Assembly: GCA_947629525.1 (NCBI GenBank)
Contig: CANREB010000001.1
Coordinates: 1 to 64,000 of the forward strand
Direction: 5' to 3'
Origin: an uncultured Lachnospiraceae bacterium
GTDB lineage: Bacteria > Bacillota > Clostridia > Lachnospirales > Lachnospiraceae
Length of the DNA stretch: 64,000 nucleotides
How positions within the stretch are numbered: the first letter of the stretch is position 1; each line of letters starts with the position of its first letter. Below are positions 54,415 to 63,522 of this stretch, piece after piece. The position numbers and the translations under genes were made by a program. The notes beneath the pieces were generated by a model. That model ran no database searches. It saw only the letters and a list, made by a program, of their open reading frames with translations, and was not told the origin of the DNA.

Positions 54415-55485
54415 TTAATCTTTTACGTACAATTCGTTTTCATATCTTTCCGCAATTTTTTTTAGTTCATAGTTTTTGGCGGTAGAAAGACCATTCTTAA
54501 TTATTTTTTCGCGAAGTACCAGATCATTGATTATTTTATTAAATGCATCCGTTATTGCCGAAACATCCTCAATGTCAACGATAAAACCGTTTTCGCCATT
54601 AGTCATCATATCTACTGCCTGTCCGACTTTCGTAGATATAACAGGTACGCCGCTTGCCATAGATTCTAATATTGCCTTGGGTCCTCCCTCTTCACGCGAT
54701 GCCACAATATATATGTCGATCATTCTATATAATTTTGCAATGTCACCGGCATTTTCCATGTATATATGTTTATAAGGAATTTGCGCCTGCTCGAGACGCT
54801 TTTTGACATATCCCCGGGCCGGTCCTGACAATAGCACAAAAATATCATGTTCATGAGACAGCATCTCAACGGCATCGCAAAAAATGTCAGGTCCCTTTAT
54901 AAGTTTAGGTTCCAATCCTTCGTCCCAGCCGTTTCCGTCCTTTTGGAATGAACCTATAACGATCTGCCCTTTCTTTATTCCAATTTTGCTTCGTTGTTTT
55001 TCTCTTTCTTCAAGAGATATGGCAGGGAAATATATATTGGTATCTATTCCCAACGGGATAACACAAATCTTATCACTATTTACGCCATAGCTAATAAGCT
55101 TATTTTTCGTAATATTGCAGGAAGTGTGCCATTTCCCGACATATTTGTCAACAGAAGCTATCATACTTGCTCTTGGATCTCCATCGACAATATGAAAGCA
55201 TGTAACGATTATTTTGTTACCTTTGCGCTTTTTATATCTTGCAGGAGCTGCCATAAATACATTGAATGAACCGTAATGTATATATGAATCGTTTGAAATA
55301 TATTTGGCACTGGAAGTAACTTCCCCAATTATATTTTTTACGTTACCCACAATATTCTTCCCATCTTCAGCAATAGACCAATTTGTATTTTCGACAATGT
55401 AGTACAAATCTGTTTTTTTTGAACTTAGCTTGCGCCTTATCAACAGATCGATATTGTCTGTAACATAATTAAAAATTTTATTCAA
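54415..55485 (-). CDS. GT4 family glycosyltransferase
   Basis: This 356-aa GT-B protein has KIIVTCFHIVDGDPRASMIA, GSFQKDGNGWDEGLEPKLIK and DIYIVASREEGGPKAILESM followed by ASGVPVISTKVGQAVDM, the E-x7-E region of GT4 enzymes. It is similar to the neighbouring GT4 only at fold level. Substrates unknown. Confidence 0.8.
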   Translation of the reverse strand: MNKIFNYVTDNIDLLIRRKLSSKKTDLYYIVENTNWSIAEDGKNIVGNVKNIIGEVTSSAKYISNDSYIHYGSFNVFMAAPARYKKRKGNKIIVTCFHIVDGDPRASMIASVDKYVGKWHTSCNITKNKLISYGVNSDKICVIPLGIDTNIYFPAISLEEREKQRSKIGIKKGQIVIGSFQKDGNGWDEGLEPKLIKGPDIFCDAVEMLSHEHDIFVLLSGPARGYVKKRLEQAQIPYKHIYMENAGDIAKLYRMIDIYIVASREEGGPKAILESMASGVPVISTKVGQAVDMMTNGENGFIVDIEDVSAITDAFNKIINDLVLREKIIKNGLSTAKNYELKKIAERYENELYVKD

Positions 55486-55587
55486 AGCTTAGTTCTCCTA
55501 TCCGGCTCCAACTCATCTTTCAACAATATAAATCTGCTCAAGGCCTTTGCTGACTCGTCTTTTGAAATCTTACGGAACATTACGACT

Positions 55588-56298
55588 TTATAGCTTTCCA
55601 ACGACTAATAACGTATTTGCAAAAATATTTCCTTTAACAATTTTGGAAAGTATAGAATAATCACAAAAATGTAATGAAAGGATTTCAATTTCTGCTAATG
55701 TAACTATTTTTAACAGTGTATAAGGTGAAAAACACCATTTATGATCTGAATTGATTTTTTCCATATTTGATTTGATAGCTCCTGATAACACCCATGAACC
55801 AAAACAATTAGGCACATCGATCATGATATATGCTCCTGCATAACTTTTTTTGATCATTTTGAGAAAAGCAAGCGGATCTTCCATGTGTTCAAGTACTTCC
55901 GGCACAATGATCGCTGTTTCTTTATCTTTTACAAATCCGGTATAAAGTTCTTTCCACAATGCATCGCTTTCATAAGCAGCGTCTTTATCATATATCCTTT
56001 TACAGCCTCTCTCCAACAAATAATCTACTGATTTTTTATCTATGTCCGTACCGATCACATTTTTAAAATTGTCACATAACATTCCATGAAGCCATCCACC
56101 ATTTTTAAGATAATCATTCAGATTTTTATAATGTCCGCAGCATCCAACATGAATTATATTTTCTACATTATATTCTTTTAATAAAAGAATCAATTCAGAT
56201 TTCCTATCTTTTCCTTCACGCGATCTGGGTATCTCAAACTTTACAAGACCACCACCCGTTTTTAAAAGTTTTTCTCTCATAGAATCATCTATTTTCAT
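55588..56298 (-). CDS. Class I SAM-dependent methyltransferase
   Basis: This 236-aa protein has NIIHVGCCGHYKNLNDYLKN (a divergent motif I with GCCG), NVIGTDIDKKSVDYLLERGC, and AIIVPEVLEHMEDPLAFLKM, the EVLEHxxDP signature of UbiE/Methyltransf_11-type enzymes. It likely methylates a glycan component. A gap of 328 bp follows toward the divergent gene at 56626. Confidence 0.75.
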   Translation of the reverse strand: MKIDDSMREKLLKTGGGLVKFEIPRSREGKDRKSELILLLKEYNVENIIHVGCCGHYKNLNDYLKNGGWLHGMLCDNFKNVIGTDIDKKSVDYLLERGCKRIYDKDAAYESDALWKELYTGFVKDKETAIIVPEVLEHMEDPLAFLKMIKKSYAGAYIMIDVPNCFGSWVLSGAIKSNMEKINSDHKWCFSPYTLLKIVTLAEIEILSLHFCDYSILSKIVKGNIFANTLLVVGKL

Positions 56299-56625
56299 TT
56301 TTCTTATATGATGTTTATAGTGTAAACACCGTATTCCTTTCTTTTAATCATTCATCATAATCAATACATTTATTCTTTGGCGTTGGATTTTAAATAATAG
56401 GATTACCAAATCATTGTAAACTATTTATACTTTACATATAAAAGCCCGAAGTGTCAAGATTTTTCATTTTATTTTTTGCATTTTTTACGTAATCAGCTTT
56501 TTCACAATCAAAAACAGAAAAAACATATAAGATCAGGGATCAGATCAGGGATCAGGGGATTGCTTTTCGTAAAAATATCGTGTAGACTAATATAGAGAAT
56601 AGTTGATTGGAGAATATTCCTGTAA
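56299..56625. other. Divergent intergenic region with GATCAGG repeats
   Basis: No gene is seen in these 327 bp. At 56531-56560 the units GATCAGG and GATCA alternate several times (GATCAGGGATCAGATCAGGG and on), which gives a short perfect tandem array next to the promoter at 56560. The rest is AT-rich. The repeats could be an operator or a copy-number-variable spacer. Confidence 0.6.
56560..56588 (+). promoter_or_regulatory. SigmaA-type promoter beside the repeat array
   Basis: The -35 TTGCTT (56560-56565) and -10 TAGACT (56583-56588) are 17 bp apart. The -35 begins where the GATCAGG array ends, so array length could change what binds there. A leader of about 30 bases precedes ATG 56626. Confidence 0.5.
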
Positions 56626-57531
56626 ATGAATAAGATTTTATTGATCGTTATGGAAAAAACGGATTATTTTTTTCCATATATTAACAATCCAAACATTATA
56701 ATAGATACCTGTTGGAATAACGAATACTTAAAAAATCATACCAGCTTATTTAAGGTATGCTCAGTATTGCATTTTCCATTGCCAATATTTTTCGGAACAT
56801 GGGTAAAGAAAATCAAAGACTTTTCCAAAATCATCATTTTCGACAGATGCTTTAACGCTCTTTTAAAATTATATTTAGACGCAATAGTTCCTGATACACC
56901 AAAGTTTATTTTCTGTTGGAATTCAAGGGAGCGTTGGGACTGGATACTTCCGGATATAAATTGCATGGGAAAAAACAAATATCCTATGTTCAGCTATAGC
57001 CTGAAAGACAGCAAAGAGCTTGGTATTAATTATCTGCATACATTTTATACTGATAATATCAAGTTGGAAGAGAAAAAAACTGAATATGATCTAGTATTTA
57101 TCGGCAGATCCAAAAAAAGGACAGAATTAATAAATAAAATATATCATTACAGTCATGATAATAATTTATCATTGTTTTTGCATGTATATGATTCAGAGAA
57201 AAGGTCATTTCCAACAAGCGATACTTTGATCCGGTATGATGATTATCTTGAAATAATAAGCAAAAGTAAAGCAATAATAGATATTACCGACCAAAACCAT
57301 GACGGTCTGTCATTAAGGGTAATGGAATCTTTATTTTTTAATAAAAAGCTTATTACAGACAATGAATTTGTACTCAACTGTGACTTTTATAGAGCAGAAA
57401 ACATATTTATATTAAAAAAAGGCGAAACATGGCAGGGGCTGATAGAATTTCTTGATATACCCTATGCAGAAATACCAAATGACATTAAAATGCAATATAC
57501 GATCGAACATTGGGTCGAAGAGTTTCTATGA
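56626..57531 (+). CDS. Glycosyltransferase-like protein (CgeB/GT4-like)
   Basis: This 301-aa protein has a GT-B-like second half: YDLVFIGRSKKRTELINKIY (start of the nucleotide-sugar domain), LEIISKSKAIIDITDQNHDG and LSLRVMESLFFNKKLITDNE, matching the end region of capsule-locus glycosyltransferases. The N-terminal half is divergent. It reads rightward and its end overlaps the convergent GT2 stop by a few bases. Donor unknown. Confidence 0.65.
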   Translation: MNKILLIVMEKTDYFFPYINNPNIIIDTCWNNEYLKNHTSLFKVCSVLHFPLPIFFGTWVKKIKDFSKIIIFDRCFNALLKLYLDAIVPDTPKFIFCWNSRERWDWILPDINCMGKNKYPMFSYSLKDSKELGINYLHTFYTDNIKLEEKKTEYDLVFIGRSKKRTELINKIYHYSHDNNLSLFLHVYDSEKRSFPTSDTLIRYDDYLEIISKSKAIIDITDQNHDGLSLRVMESLFFNKKLITDNEFVLNCDFYRAENIFILKKGETWQGLIEFLDIPYAEIPNDIKMQYTIEHWVEEFL

Positions 57532-58581
57532 CCGACCAAGAAATTTACTACCTACTCTAATAAAAAATAATTTACATTTATGGTTTAAAGTATCAAAGGC
57601 ATTCAAAACACTCAGGGCAAGCACAGAGATCCGCATTTCTACCCGAAGTTTTCTTTCTATAAATGCGTGATCTCCCATAAGCCACTTTACCATTTCTAAA
57701 TTATAGTCCTCTACAGCCCCCTTCCACAATTCCCAATCCATATCATTTGGAATCGTTGTTTTATTTCTATATACATACAGGATATCCCTGCGATTCCTCC
57801 ATATAAGCCTGAAATGAAAATCCTTATATCGCTTTATGTCTAAATTAAGTGTTATAACCGTCCGAATCGCATGTTCCGCCGCGCTTTTTCCATTCCGCAT
57901 ACTGCTCGGCAACACACGATACATAAAATCATATTCCGGCATAACATAAAGTTTTCCATAATGCATAATAAAATAAAAAATAGTTTGATCGGTTCCATCA
58001 AATCTGAAAGTATCTAAATCCGCATACTTTAATACTGAACTTCTGAAAACACAACTTGCAATATGGAAATACTGCCTGTGTTTTGAAAAATAGACATCAT
58101 ATAAAGTCGATTTTTTATCAATCAATGAACGGTGAAGTTCATAGTTTTTTTCCTCGTTCCCTCTTTTTTTGATCATACCCGATGCACATGCAACACAGTC
58201 ATTGTTTTTCTCCTGATCCAAAAAACTTATTTTTCTTTTAAAACCATCTGTGCCGCAGTAATGATCGTCCCCGTCCAAAACCGAAATGTATTCTCCTCTG
58301 GATTTGCTCAACAAAAACCAAATAAGCCTTGCATGCCGCCAGTCCGGATATTCTTTTTTTGAATCATCTCTTGGCATCCTAAACAATTTTATATTATCAT
58401 TCTTACCATACTTACTCTGCAAAAGTTCCCATGAACCATCGTTAGAACCGTCATCACCTATTAATATTTCATATTCATATCCTATATCCTGCCGCAAAAT
58501 AGAATCTACCGCTTCTTCTATATATTGCTTTTGATTATAATTAGTTATCGTAACCGTCAGCTTAACATCCGCGTTTTTCAT
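57526..58581 (-). CDS. GT2 family glycosyltransferase
   Basis: This 351-aa GT-A protein has KLTVTITNYNQKQYIEEAVD, LIGDDGSNDGSWELLQ, and EYISVLDGDDHYCGTDGFKR, the DxD region. A second block, FDGTDQTIFYFIMHYGKLYV, fits the acceptor loop of TagE/TuaG-like enzymes. Substrates unknown. The upstream gene is a methyltransferase. Confidence 0.85.
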   Translation of the reverse strand: MKNADVKLTVTITNYNQKQYIEEAVDSILRQDIGYEYEILIGDDGSNDGSWELLQSKYGKNDNIKLFRMPRDDSKKEYPDWRHARLIWFLLSKSRGEYISVLDGDDHYCGTDGFKRKISFLDQEKNNDCVACASGMIKKRGNEEKNYELHRSLIDKKSTLYDVYFSKHRQYFHIASCVFRSSVLKYADLDTFRFDGTDQTIFYFIMHYGKLYVMPEYDFMYRVLPSSMRNGKSAAEHAIRTVITLNLDIKRYKDFHFRLIWRNRRDILYVYRNKTTIPNDMDWELWKGAVEDYNLEMVKWLMGDHAFIERKLRVEMRISVLALSVLNAFDTLNHKCKLFFIRVGSKFLGRS

Positions 58582-58631
58582 ACTTGTCCCCCATTTTGTA
58601 TAAGATCGTTTCTAACTTATTATGTCTTGAT

Positions 58632-59273
58632 TTAACGCTTATATATATACACCGTATATTCATACAGCCCATAGTCATTCCGTATTATAAAATCCCGCGT
58701 TAGATCCTGTACGATAAATTTACTGAGTACATTTAACGGCAGATGAAACAAATCGTCCCTTTCCCAGGCTACATCCTTTGACATGACATTAAACGCAATC
58801 CCACAATTGCATTTTTCGTAAACTTTTATTACAAGTTTCTGAAAATATGCAAGCATATCTTCATAGCTCATTGTTAATTTCTCTGTAAAAACTCCATTCA
58901 TTACAATGTAATCATAATTTGGGACCACATTCTCAGGATCATCACTTAATAAATCGCAATGATAAAATTTTGACATCGGAAATTTCTGCTTACATTTATT
59001 TATAAATATTTCAGAAGCGTCGAGACCTTCATAGCCGACATTTACATGATTATCCTGAATATACTGAAGCAGATGCCCAAGACCACATCCAAAATCAAGC
59101 AGCGACGGCGTTCTCCCTTCCCAAGACCGTCTTGAATCAAAATTTACCACATCCAGCATAACCTTGTATCTGGCTTGCACATCTGATTCATTTGGCCAAT
59201 CGACCCCTTTGTTGTTATCCCCATATGCTTTAAAACATTCCTCATAGTGTTTAACAATATCCATATATGCCAT
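58632..59273 (-). CDS. Class I SAM-dependent methyltransferase
   Basis: This 213-aa protein has SLLDFGCGLGHLLQYIQDNH near residue 59 (motif I), YEGLDASEIFINKCKQKF (motif II) and DYIVMNGVFTEKLTMSYEDM. The pattern is like small methyltransferases acting on nucleotide sugars or on glycan ends. It is read leftward, divergent from the GT at 59428. Confidence 0.8.
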   Translation of the reverse strand: MAYMDIVKHYEECFKAYGDNNKGVDWPNESDVQARYKVMLDVVNFDSRRSWEGRTPSLLDFGCGLGHLLQYIQDNHVNVGYEGLDASEIFINKCKQKFPMSKFYHCDLLSDDPENVVPNYDYIVMNGVFTEKLTMSYEDMLAYFQKLVIKVYEKCNCGIAFNVMSKDVAWERDDLFHLPLNVLSKFIVQDLTRDFIIRNDYGLYEYTVYIYKR

Positions 59274-59362
59274 TTTTTATTCTCCATCGATCAGGTTTTG
59301 TTATATCACATTTATTCTACAAAATAAAGTGTAAAACGTCAATGGATTTTTCTTGGGTTTTA

Positions 59363-59391
59363 TTGTATTTAAACACTAAATCTGATATACT
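59363..59391 (+). promoter_or_regulatory. SigmaA-type promoter for the GT at 59428
   Basis: The -35 TTGTAT (59363-59368) and -10 TATACT (59386-59391) are separated by 17 bp. The ribosome site AGGAAGGA precedes ATG 59428. Confidence 0.7.
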
Positions 59392-59427
59392 ATAGCTATC
59401 GATAATCAGTTCAGGAAGGATTTTATT

Positions 59428-60411
59428 ATGGATCTCAACAACAAAGTATATGCACCGGTAATGATCATAACATGCAACAGATATGCTCATTTTAAGGCAT
59501 GTATAGAGTCTCTGCGTAAAAATACACTTGCGGCAGAAACGGAAATTTTTATAGGTCTGGATTATCCGCCATCTGCTGAATATGAAGACGGATATAATAA
59601 AATAAAAGATTATATAGCATCGGGAATTGACGGTTTTAAACAGGTCAACATAATAAAGCGGGAATATAATTTTGGTTCGCAGGAGAACTATTTTGATTTA
59701 GAAACAAATATAGTAATGCCAAAGTATGATCGATGGATCTTTACTGAAGATGATAATGTATTTTCAATAGATTTTTTAGATTATATGAATTATTATCTCG
59801 AGTTATATAAAAATGATGATAAGATTTTTTCGATATGCGGACATACCTATCCCCGGGAAGAAGCTTTTTTTAGCGGAAAAGAGGGCTATAATTTTGCCCG
59901 ATGCGGATTTAATGCATGGGGGTATGGTGTTTGGCGCGATAAATGGCAAGATGCACTAAATACCTTTTCCGGAGAATGGATAGAGACTATGGTTAAAAAA
60001 ACAAGTTATATCGATTCATTTAAAATCCCCAAACGGATCAAGCATAATTTAGTTTATTGTTTTTGTAAAGATTCATGGAAAATATATGATAGAACTCTCA
60101 CATTTTATTTATGGTTTTGTCAAAAATACCAGCTCTTTCCACATAGCACCTTTGTAAAAAACAATGGGCTTGATGGTTCGGGAGAATGTTTGGTTAATGA
60201 TGCAAGCCGAAATGAAGGCACATTTGAGAATGAGACCCCAAAATCCGAAACATATAAAAATCATTCCAAGTTCAGCGTAGTAGGAAAGGATTATTATTCT
60301 TCGTTTTATCCCTATGGCTTTGATCGCAATGCTGAAATCATATATTTGGCAATGCATCTGCTTGGTTTTAAAAGAGCTAAAACTGTACTACAGCGTTTAA
60401 AAATAATTTGA
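59428..60411 (+). CDS. GT-A glycosyltransferase, family member 2 of 2
   Basis: This 327-aa paralogue of 51594-52565 shares VYAPVMIITCNRYAHFKACI, IGLDYPPSAEYEDGYNKIKD and WIFTEDDNVFSIDFLDYMNY. It differs in the middle (CGHTYPREEAFFSGKEGYNF) and at the end. It is read rightward from its own promoter and converges with the GT4 gene within 2 bp. The pair suggests duplication with change of acceptor. Confidence 0.8.
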   Translation: MDLNNKVYAPVMIITCNRYAHFKACIESLRKNTLAAETEIFIGLDYPPSAEYEDGYNKIKDYIASGIDGFKQVNIIKREYNFGSQENYFDLETNIVMPKYDRWIFTEDDNVFSIDFLDYMNYYLELYKNDDKIFSICGHTYPREEAFFSGKEGYNFARCGFNAWGYGVWRDKWQDALNTFSGEWIETMVKKTSYIDSFKIPKRIKHNLVYCFCKDSWKIYDRTLTFYLWFCQKYQLFPHSTFVKNNGLDGSGECLVNDASRNEGTFENETPKSETYKNHSKFSVVGKDYYSSFYPYGFDRNAEIIYLAMHLLGFKRAKTVLQRLKII

Positions 60412-60412
60412 T

Positions 60413-61582
60413 CTAATGTCTAAGCTTATCGATCAGATCCCACTCTTTTAAAGTAACATTTTGAAGCGAATTATTACTATAGATCTGATGCACTGCATTA
60501 TCAGTCAACATTTCAAAACTATCTTCATTAATTCCATTCTTTATTGTTTCTTTAATGCTCTGTATCGACGTATCAGGAATAAGATAGCCATTGATCTTAT
60601 CTTGTATAACTTCTTTTATACCTGCAACATTTGTGCCAAAACATAAAGCTCCGCATGCCATTGCCTCCAATAATGTTTTGGGCATTCCTTCATATTCAGA
60701 TGCTAAAATATAATATTTAAAGTCATTATATATCTTGGGTAGCTCTTTATTATCTACAAAACCATGGAATACTACATCATAACCTCTTTTGTGCGCAAAC
60801 ATCTCCAATTCGTTTCTCATAGACCCGTTTCCAACTATATCTAACCCAAAATTACATTCAGCTATAGCCTGAATGGTATTATACAGATTTTTTTGCTTAT
60901 CCAGCCTTCCAACAAATAAAAACCTGTTTTTCCTATCGTTTTTATTGATTTTGCAAAACATATCACAGTCTATATAATTAGTCAGAACCGTTACTTTATT
61001 ATCAGGCACATTATAATTACTGCAAATATATTCTTTATCATCTGAACTTGAAACAGTAGCTATATCACATATATCATACATCTCTTTTTCTATTTTTTTA
61101 TACTTATGATATCTTCTCACAGTGAGTCTTTTGTTTTTTGCTGTATCAGCCTCATTTATTTTTTTATTTAAAAACAACGAATACGTATATCCTGTCCTGA
61201 GCAAAAACAATTTTTTGTATTTTTTTTGTATGATTGCCGCCGTCCATGCCCCACCCATCTGATTAGTTTTTATTATATCGATCTCTTTACAATATTTTTT
61301 CTGAATATACGGCAGTAAATATGAATATAAATGTGTCAGATGACCTCCGATAAAAATTTTCGGCATCGGAACCACGATTATTCTCTCGTCAATTTTTTTC
61401 TCCGCCAATAACTTTTCATATACTGCCCTGTCATTACGACCGTAAGTAAACCATATTATTTTTTCAAAATGCCCCATTTTCAAATGTTCTTCATATATCT
61501 GCTTTTCACGTGAAAACAAACCTTGAGACACCCATGTCTCTAACGATATTCCTTCTGTAAATAATAGTCCTAAAGAACTCAA
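60413..61582 (-). CDS. GT4 family glycosyltransferase
   Basis: This 389-aa GT-B protein has KNRFLFVGRLDKQKNLYNTI, AECNFGLDIVGNGSMRNELE, YYILASEYEGMPKTLLEAMA and CGALCFGTNVAGIKEVIQ, the E-x7-E end of GT4 enzymes. The N-terminal half is acceptor-binding and divergent. Substrates unknown. Confidence 0.85.
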   Translation of the reverse strand: MSSLGLLFTEGISLETWVSQGLFSREKQIYEEHLKMGHFEKIIWFTYGRNDRAVYEKLLAEKKIDERIIVVPMPKIFIGGHLTHLYSYLLPYIQKKYCKEIDIIKTNQMGGAWTAAIIQKKYKKLFLLRTGYTYSLFLNKKINEADTAKNKRLTVRRYHKYKKIEKEMYDICDIATVSSSDDKEYICSNYNVPDNKVTVLTNYIDCDMFCKINKNDRKNRFLFVGRLDKQKNLYNTIQAIAECNFGLDIVGNGSMRNELEMFAHKRGYDVVFHGFVDNKELPKIYNDFKYYILASEYEGMPKTLLEAMACGALCFGTNVAGIKEVIQDKINGYLIPDTSIQSIKETIKNGINEDSFEMLTDNAVHQIYSNNSLQNVTLKEWDLIDKLRH

Positions 61583-61616
61583 TATGTTTTCCTCCTGAAC
61601 TTACATTTTTCCACGT

Positions 61617-62645
61617 TCACTTTTTCAGTTCTATACGCAGCTTATTATAGCTTTTTGTACACAAAAGACATCTTATTATAATGCTCGCCAAAAACATCGG
61701 TGAAAAGACCCAACTGTACATCCGAATGTCTTTGACCCGCAGATCTCTCATACTCATCATTCTCTGAATCCTGTACAGACACAGCTCATTTTTTAAAGAA
61801 ACCTGTGAATATATACGTGTCTCTCTGTTTCTGTCCAACAGAACTTTAAAAATCGTATCAAACTTATCTATGCTATAACTATAGTCTTTCTCCCCAATTT
61901 TAAAAAAGGCTTCCTCCTCTGCGTCAGATAAACAAACATCCATCTTTTTAAGAAATCTTTTCCTTATCATCCGGGCATACATTTTTTGGCTGTCTGCATT
62001 GCCTTGATCCATTCTGGTGATTTGACCTTCATGTTCTCTATAATACAAAAGTTCCTCCGGATATGCCATCAAATCTGTCCATTCCATGCATCGCGTCCAC
62101 AAGTCATAATCCTGCGCCTTTTTACAGGCTGCATCGTATGACAGATCATGCTCCAAAAGAAACGCCTTTCGCATCATAGCACTGGGGTGACAGATGCCGG
62201 CATTATAAAACAACATTTTTGCTTTCCGCATCTGCCGGCTCATATTGCCTCCAAACTTATGGACACCGCTGTCCGCCTTAACAAAACATCCCAAAACATG
62301 AACGTTTGGATGATTTTCCATATAATTAAACTGCTTTTCCAAACGCTCCGGCAGTGATATGTCGTCTGCATCCATCCTTGCAATATATTTTCCCCTCGAC
62401 TGCTCAAGCATATAGTTTAGATTATCAGTTAAACCCTTGTTTTTTTTGTTTTGTATAAACAAAATCCGATCATCATGATATGACTTTATAATTTCCGCCA
62501 CATTAACGTTATCTGAAGCGTCATCTGCTATCAGAAACTCAAAATCCCTATATGTCTGATTCAGGATACTCTCCACGGAACTCCGTAAATACTCGATAGG
62601 TGTATTGTATACTGACATAATTACGCTGATCAAAGGTTTATACAT
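61617..62645 (-). CDS. GT2 family glycosyltransferase
   Basis: This 342-aa GT-A protein begins LISVIMSVYNTPIEYLRSSV, with LIADDASDNVNVAEIIK and GKYIARMDADDISLPERLEK (DxD), and DYDLWTRCMEWTDLMAYPEE as the acceptor loop, all of the WcaA-like GT2 type. Substrates unknown. It follows the hydrolase-like gene by 6 bp. Confidence 0.85.
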   Translation of the reverse strand: MYKPLISVIMSVYNTPIEYLRSSVESILNQTYRDFEFLIADDASDNVNVAEIIKSYHDDRILFIQNKKNKGLTDNLNYMLEQSRGKYIARMDADDISLPERLEKQFNYMENHPNVHVLGCFVKADSGVHKFGGNMSRQMRKAKMLFYNAGICHPSAMMRKAFLLEHDLSYDAACKKAQDYDLWTRCMEWTDLMAYPEELLYYREHEGQITRMDQGNADSQKMYARMIRKRFLKKMDVCLSDAEEEAFFKIGEKDYSYSIDKFDTIFKVLLDRNRETRIYSQVSLKNELCLYRIQRMMSMRDLRVKDIRMYSWVFSPMFLASIIIRCLLCTKSYNKLRIELKK

Positions 62646-62651
62646 AATGTC

Positions 62652-63509
62652 TCATACCCCTGTCCAAAACTTTCCCAGCCGTCTGAGAATAAAACCCTTT
62701 ATTTCTCTTGTCATTATCTTTATCGTCTTTCCGGCAGGTACAGTGTCTATCATAAATGATATTTTTCCTATGTCTTTATTATGATATTTTTCATAATACC
62801 CGCATAATGTTTCCTCATCCTTATCTATAATGTAGCACATATTCGATACGAACATTGTTTCTGCATGTTTAGTTCCGTTAAAAAGGAAAGCATACACACA
62901 CCCAAACGACTGACTGCTTAAATATTGTTTATAGTCCATTTCAAAATGGGAAGGGACAAAATAAAATATCTTTCCTTTATATTCACTTAGCATACTTGTC
63001 AAATCATTGTACTTACTGTCTGAATTGATATAATATTGCCCGGAAAAGTTTAAGACATACTCTGCATTTAATTTTATCCCGGAAAGTACTGCCATATACC
63101 CTCCCGATGAACTTCCGACAGTGATCACGCGATATCCCTTCGTTAAACGCGCGAGCAGATCCAATGTTTTATCCGCATTATTAACAGTACTGTTTATACC
63201 TCTTTGATAATGGCATTTCCATATATCTCTCACAAAAATGACACGACCGGCACGCTTATAAACTGACGAATTTTTTGCCACCCACTTCCATTCATATCTG
63301 TCCTTTTCTATGATCTCATTGCGAAACACTTCTGCCGTTTCCGGGTAATACAAACCATTACTTGAGAAAAAAACATAACAAATATCGGAATCCGCACCGG
63401 TATCGTATATTATATAATTATCTTGCTCATAGACTTTCAGTATCAGTTTATTCTGAGGATCCCTGTAATTAAATTCAATTTGCGGATCATTCAATTCAAT
63501 CCCCCCCAT
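62652..63509 (-). CDS. Alpha/beta-hydrolase-like protein with a G7 start
   Basis: This 285-aa protein has VITVGSSSGGYMAVLSGIKL near residue 130, the GxSxG nucleophile elbow of alpha/beta hydrolases, and FNGTKHAETMFVS as a likely histidine region. Its start reads ATG-GGG-GGG-ATT, giving seven G (63501-63507), the only longer G-run outside the 12-26 kb cluster. A slip there would frameshift the gene at codon 3. It may remove or add acyl groups on the glycan (inference). Confidence 0.65.
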   Translation of the reverse strand: MGGIELNDPQIEFNYRDPQNKLILKVYEQDNYIIYDTGADSDICYVFFSSNGLYYPETAEVFRNEIIEKDRYEWKWVAKNSSVYKRAGRVIFVRDIWKCHYQRGINSTVNNADKTLDLLARLTKGYRVITVGSSSGGYMAVLSGIKLNAEYVLNFSGQYYINSDSKYNDLTSMLSEYKGKIFYFVPSHFEMDYKQYLSSQSFGCVYAFLFNGTKHAETMFVSNMCYIIDKDEETLCGYYEKYHNKDIGKISFMIDTVPAGKTIKIMTREIKGFILRRLGKFWTGV

Positions 63510-63522
63510 AAAACCAACTACC

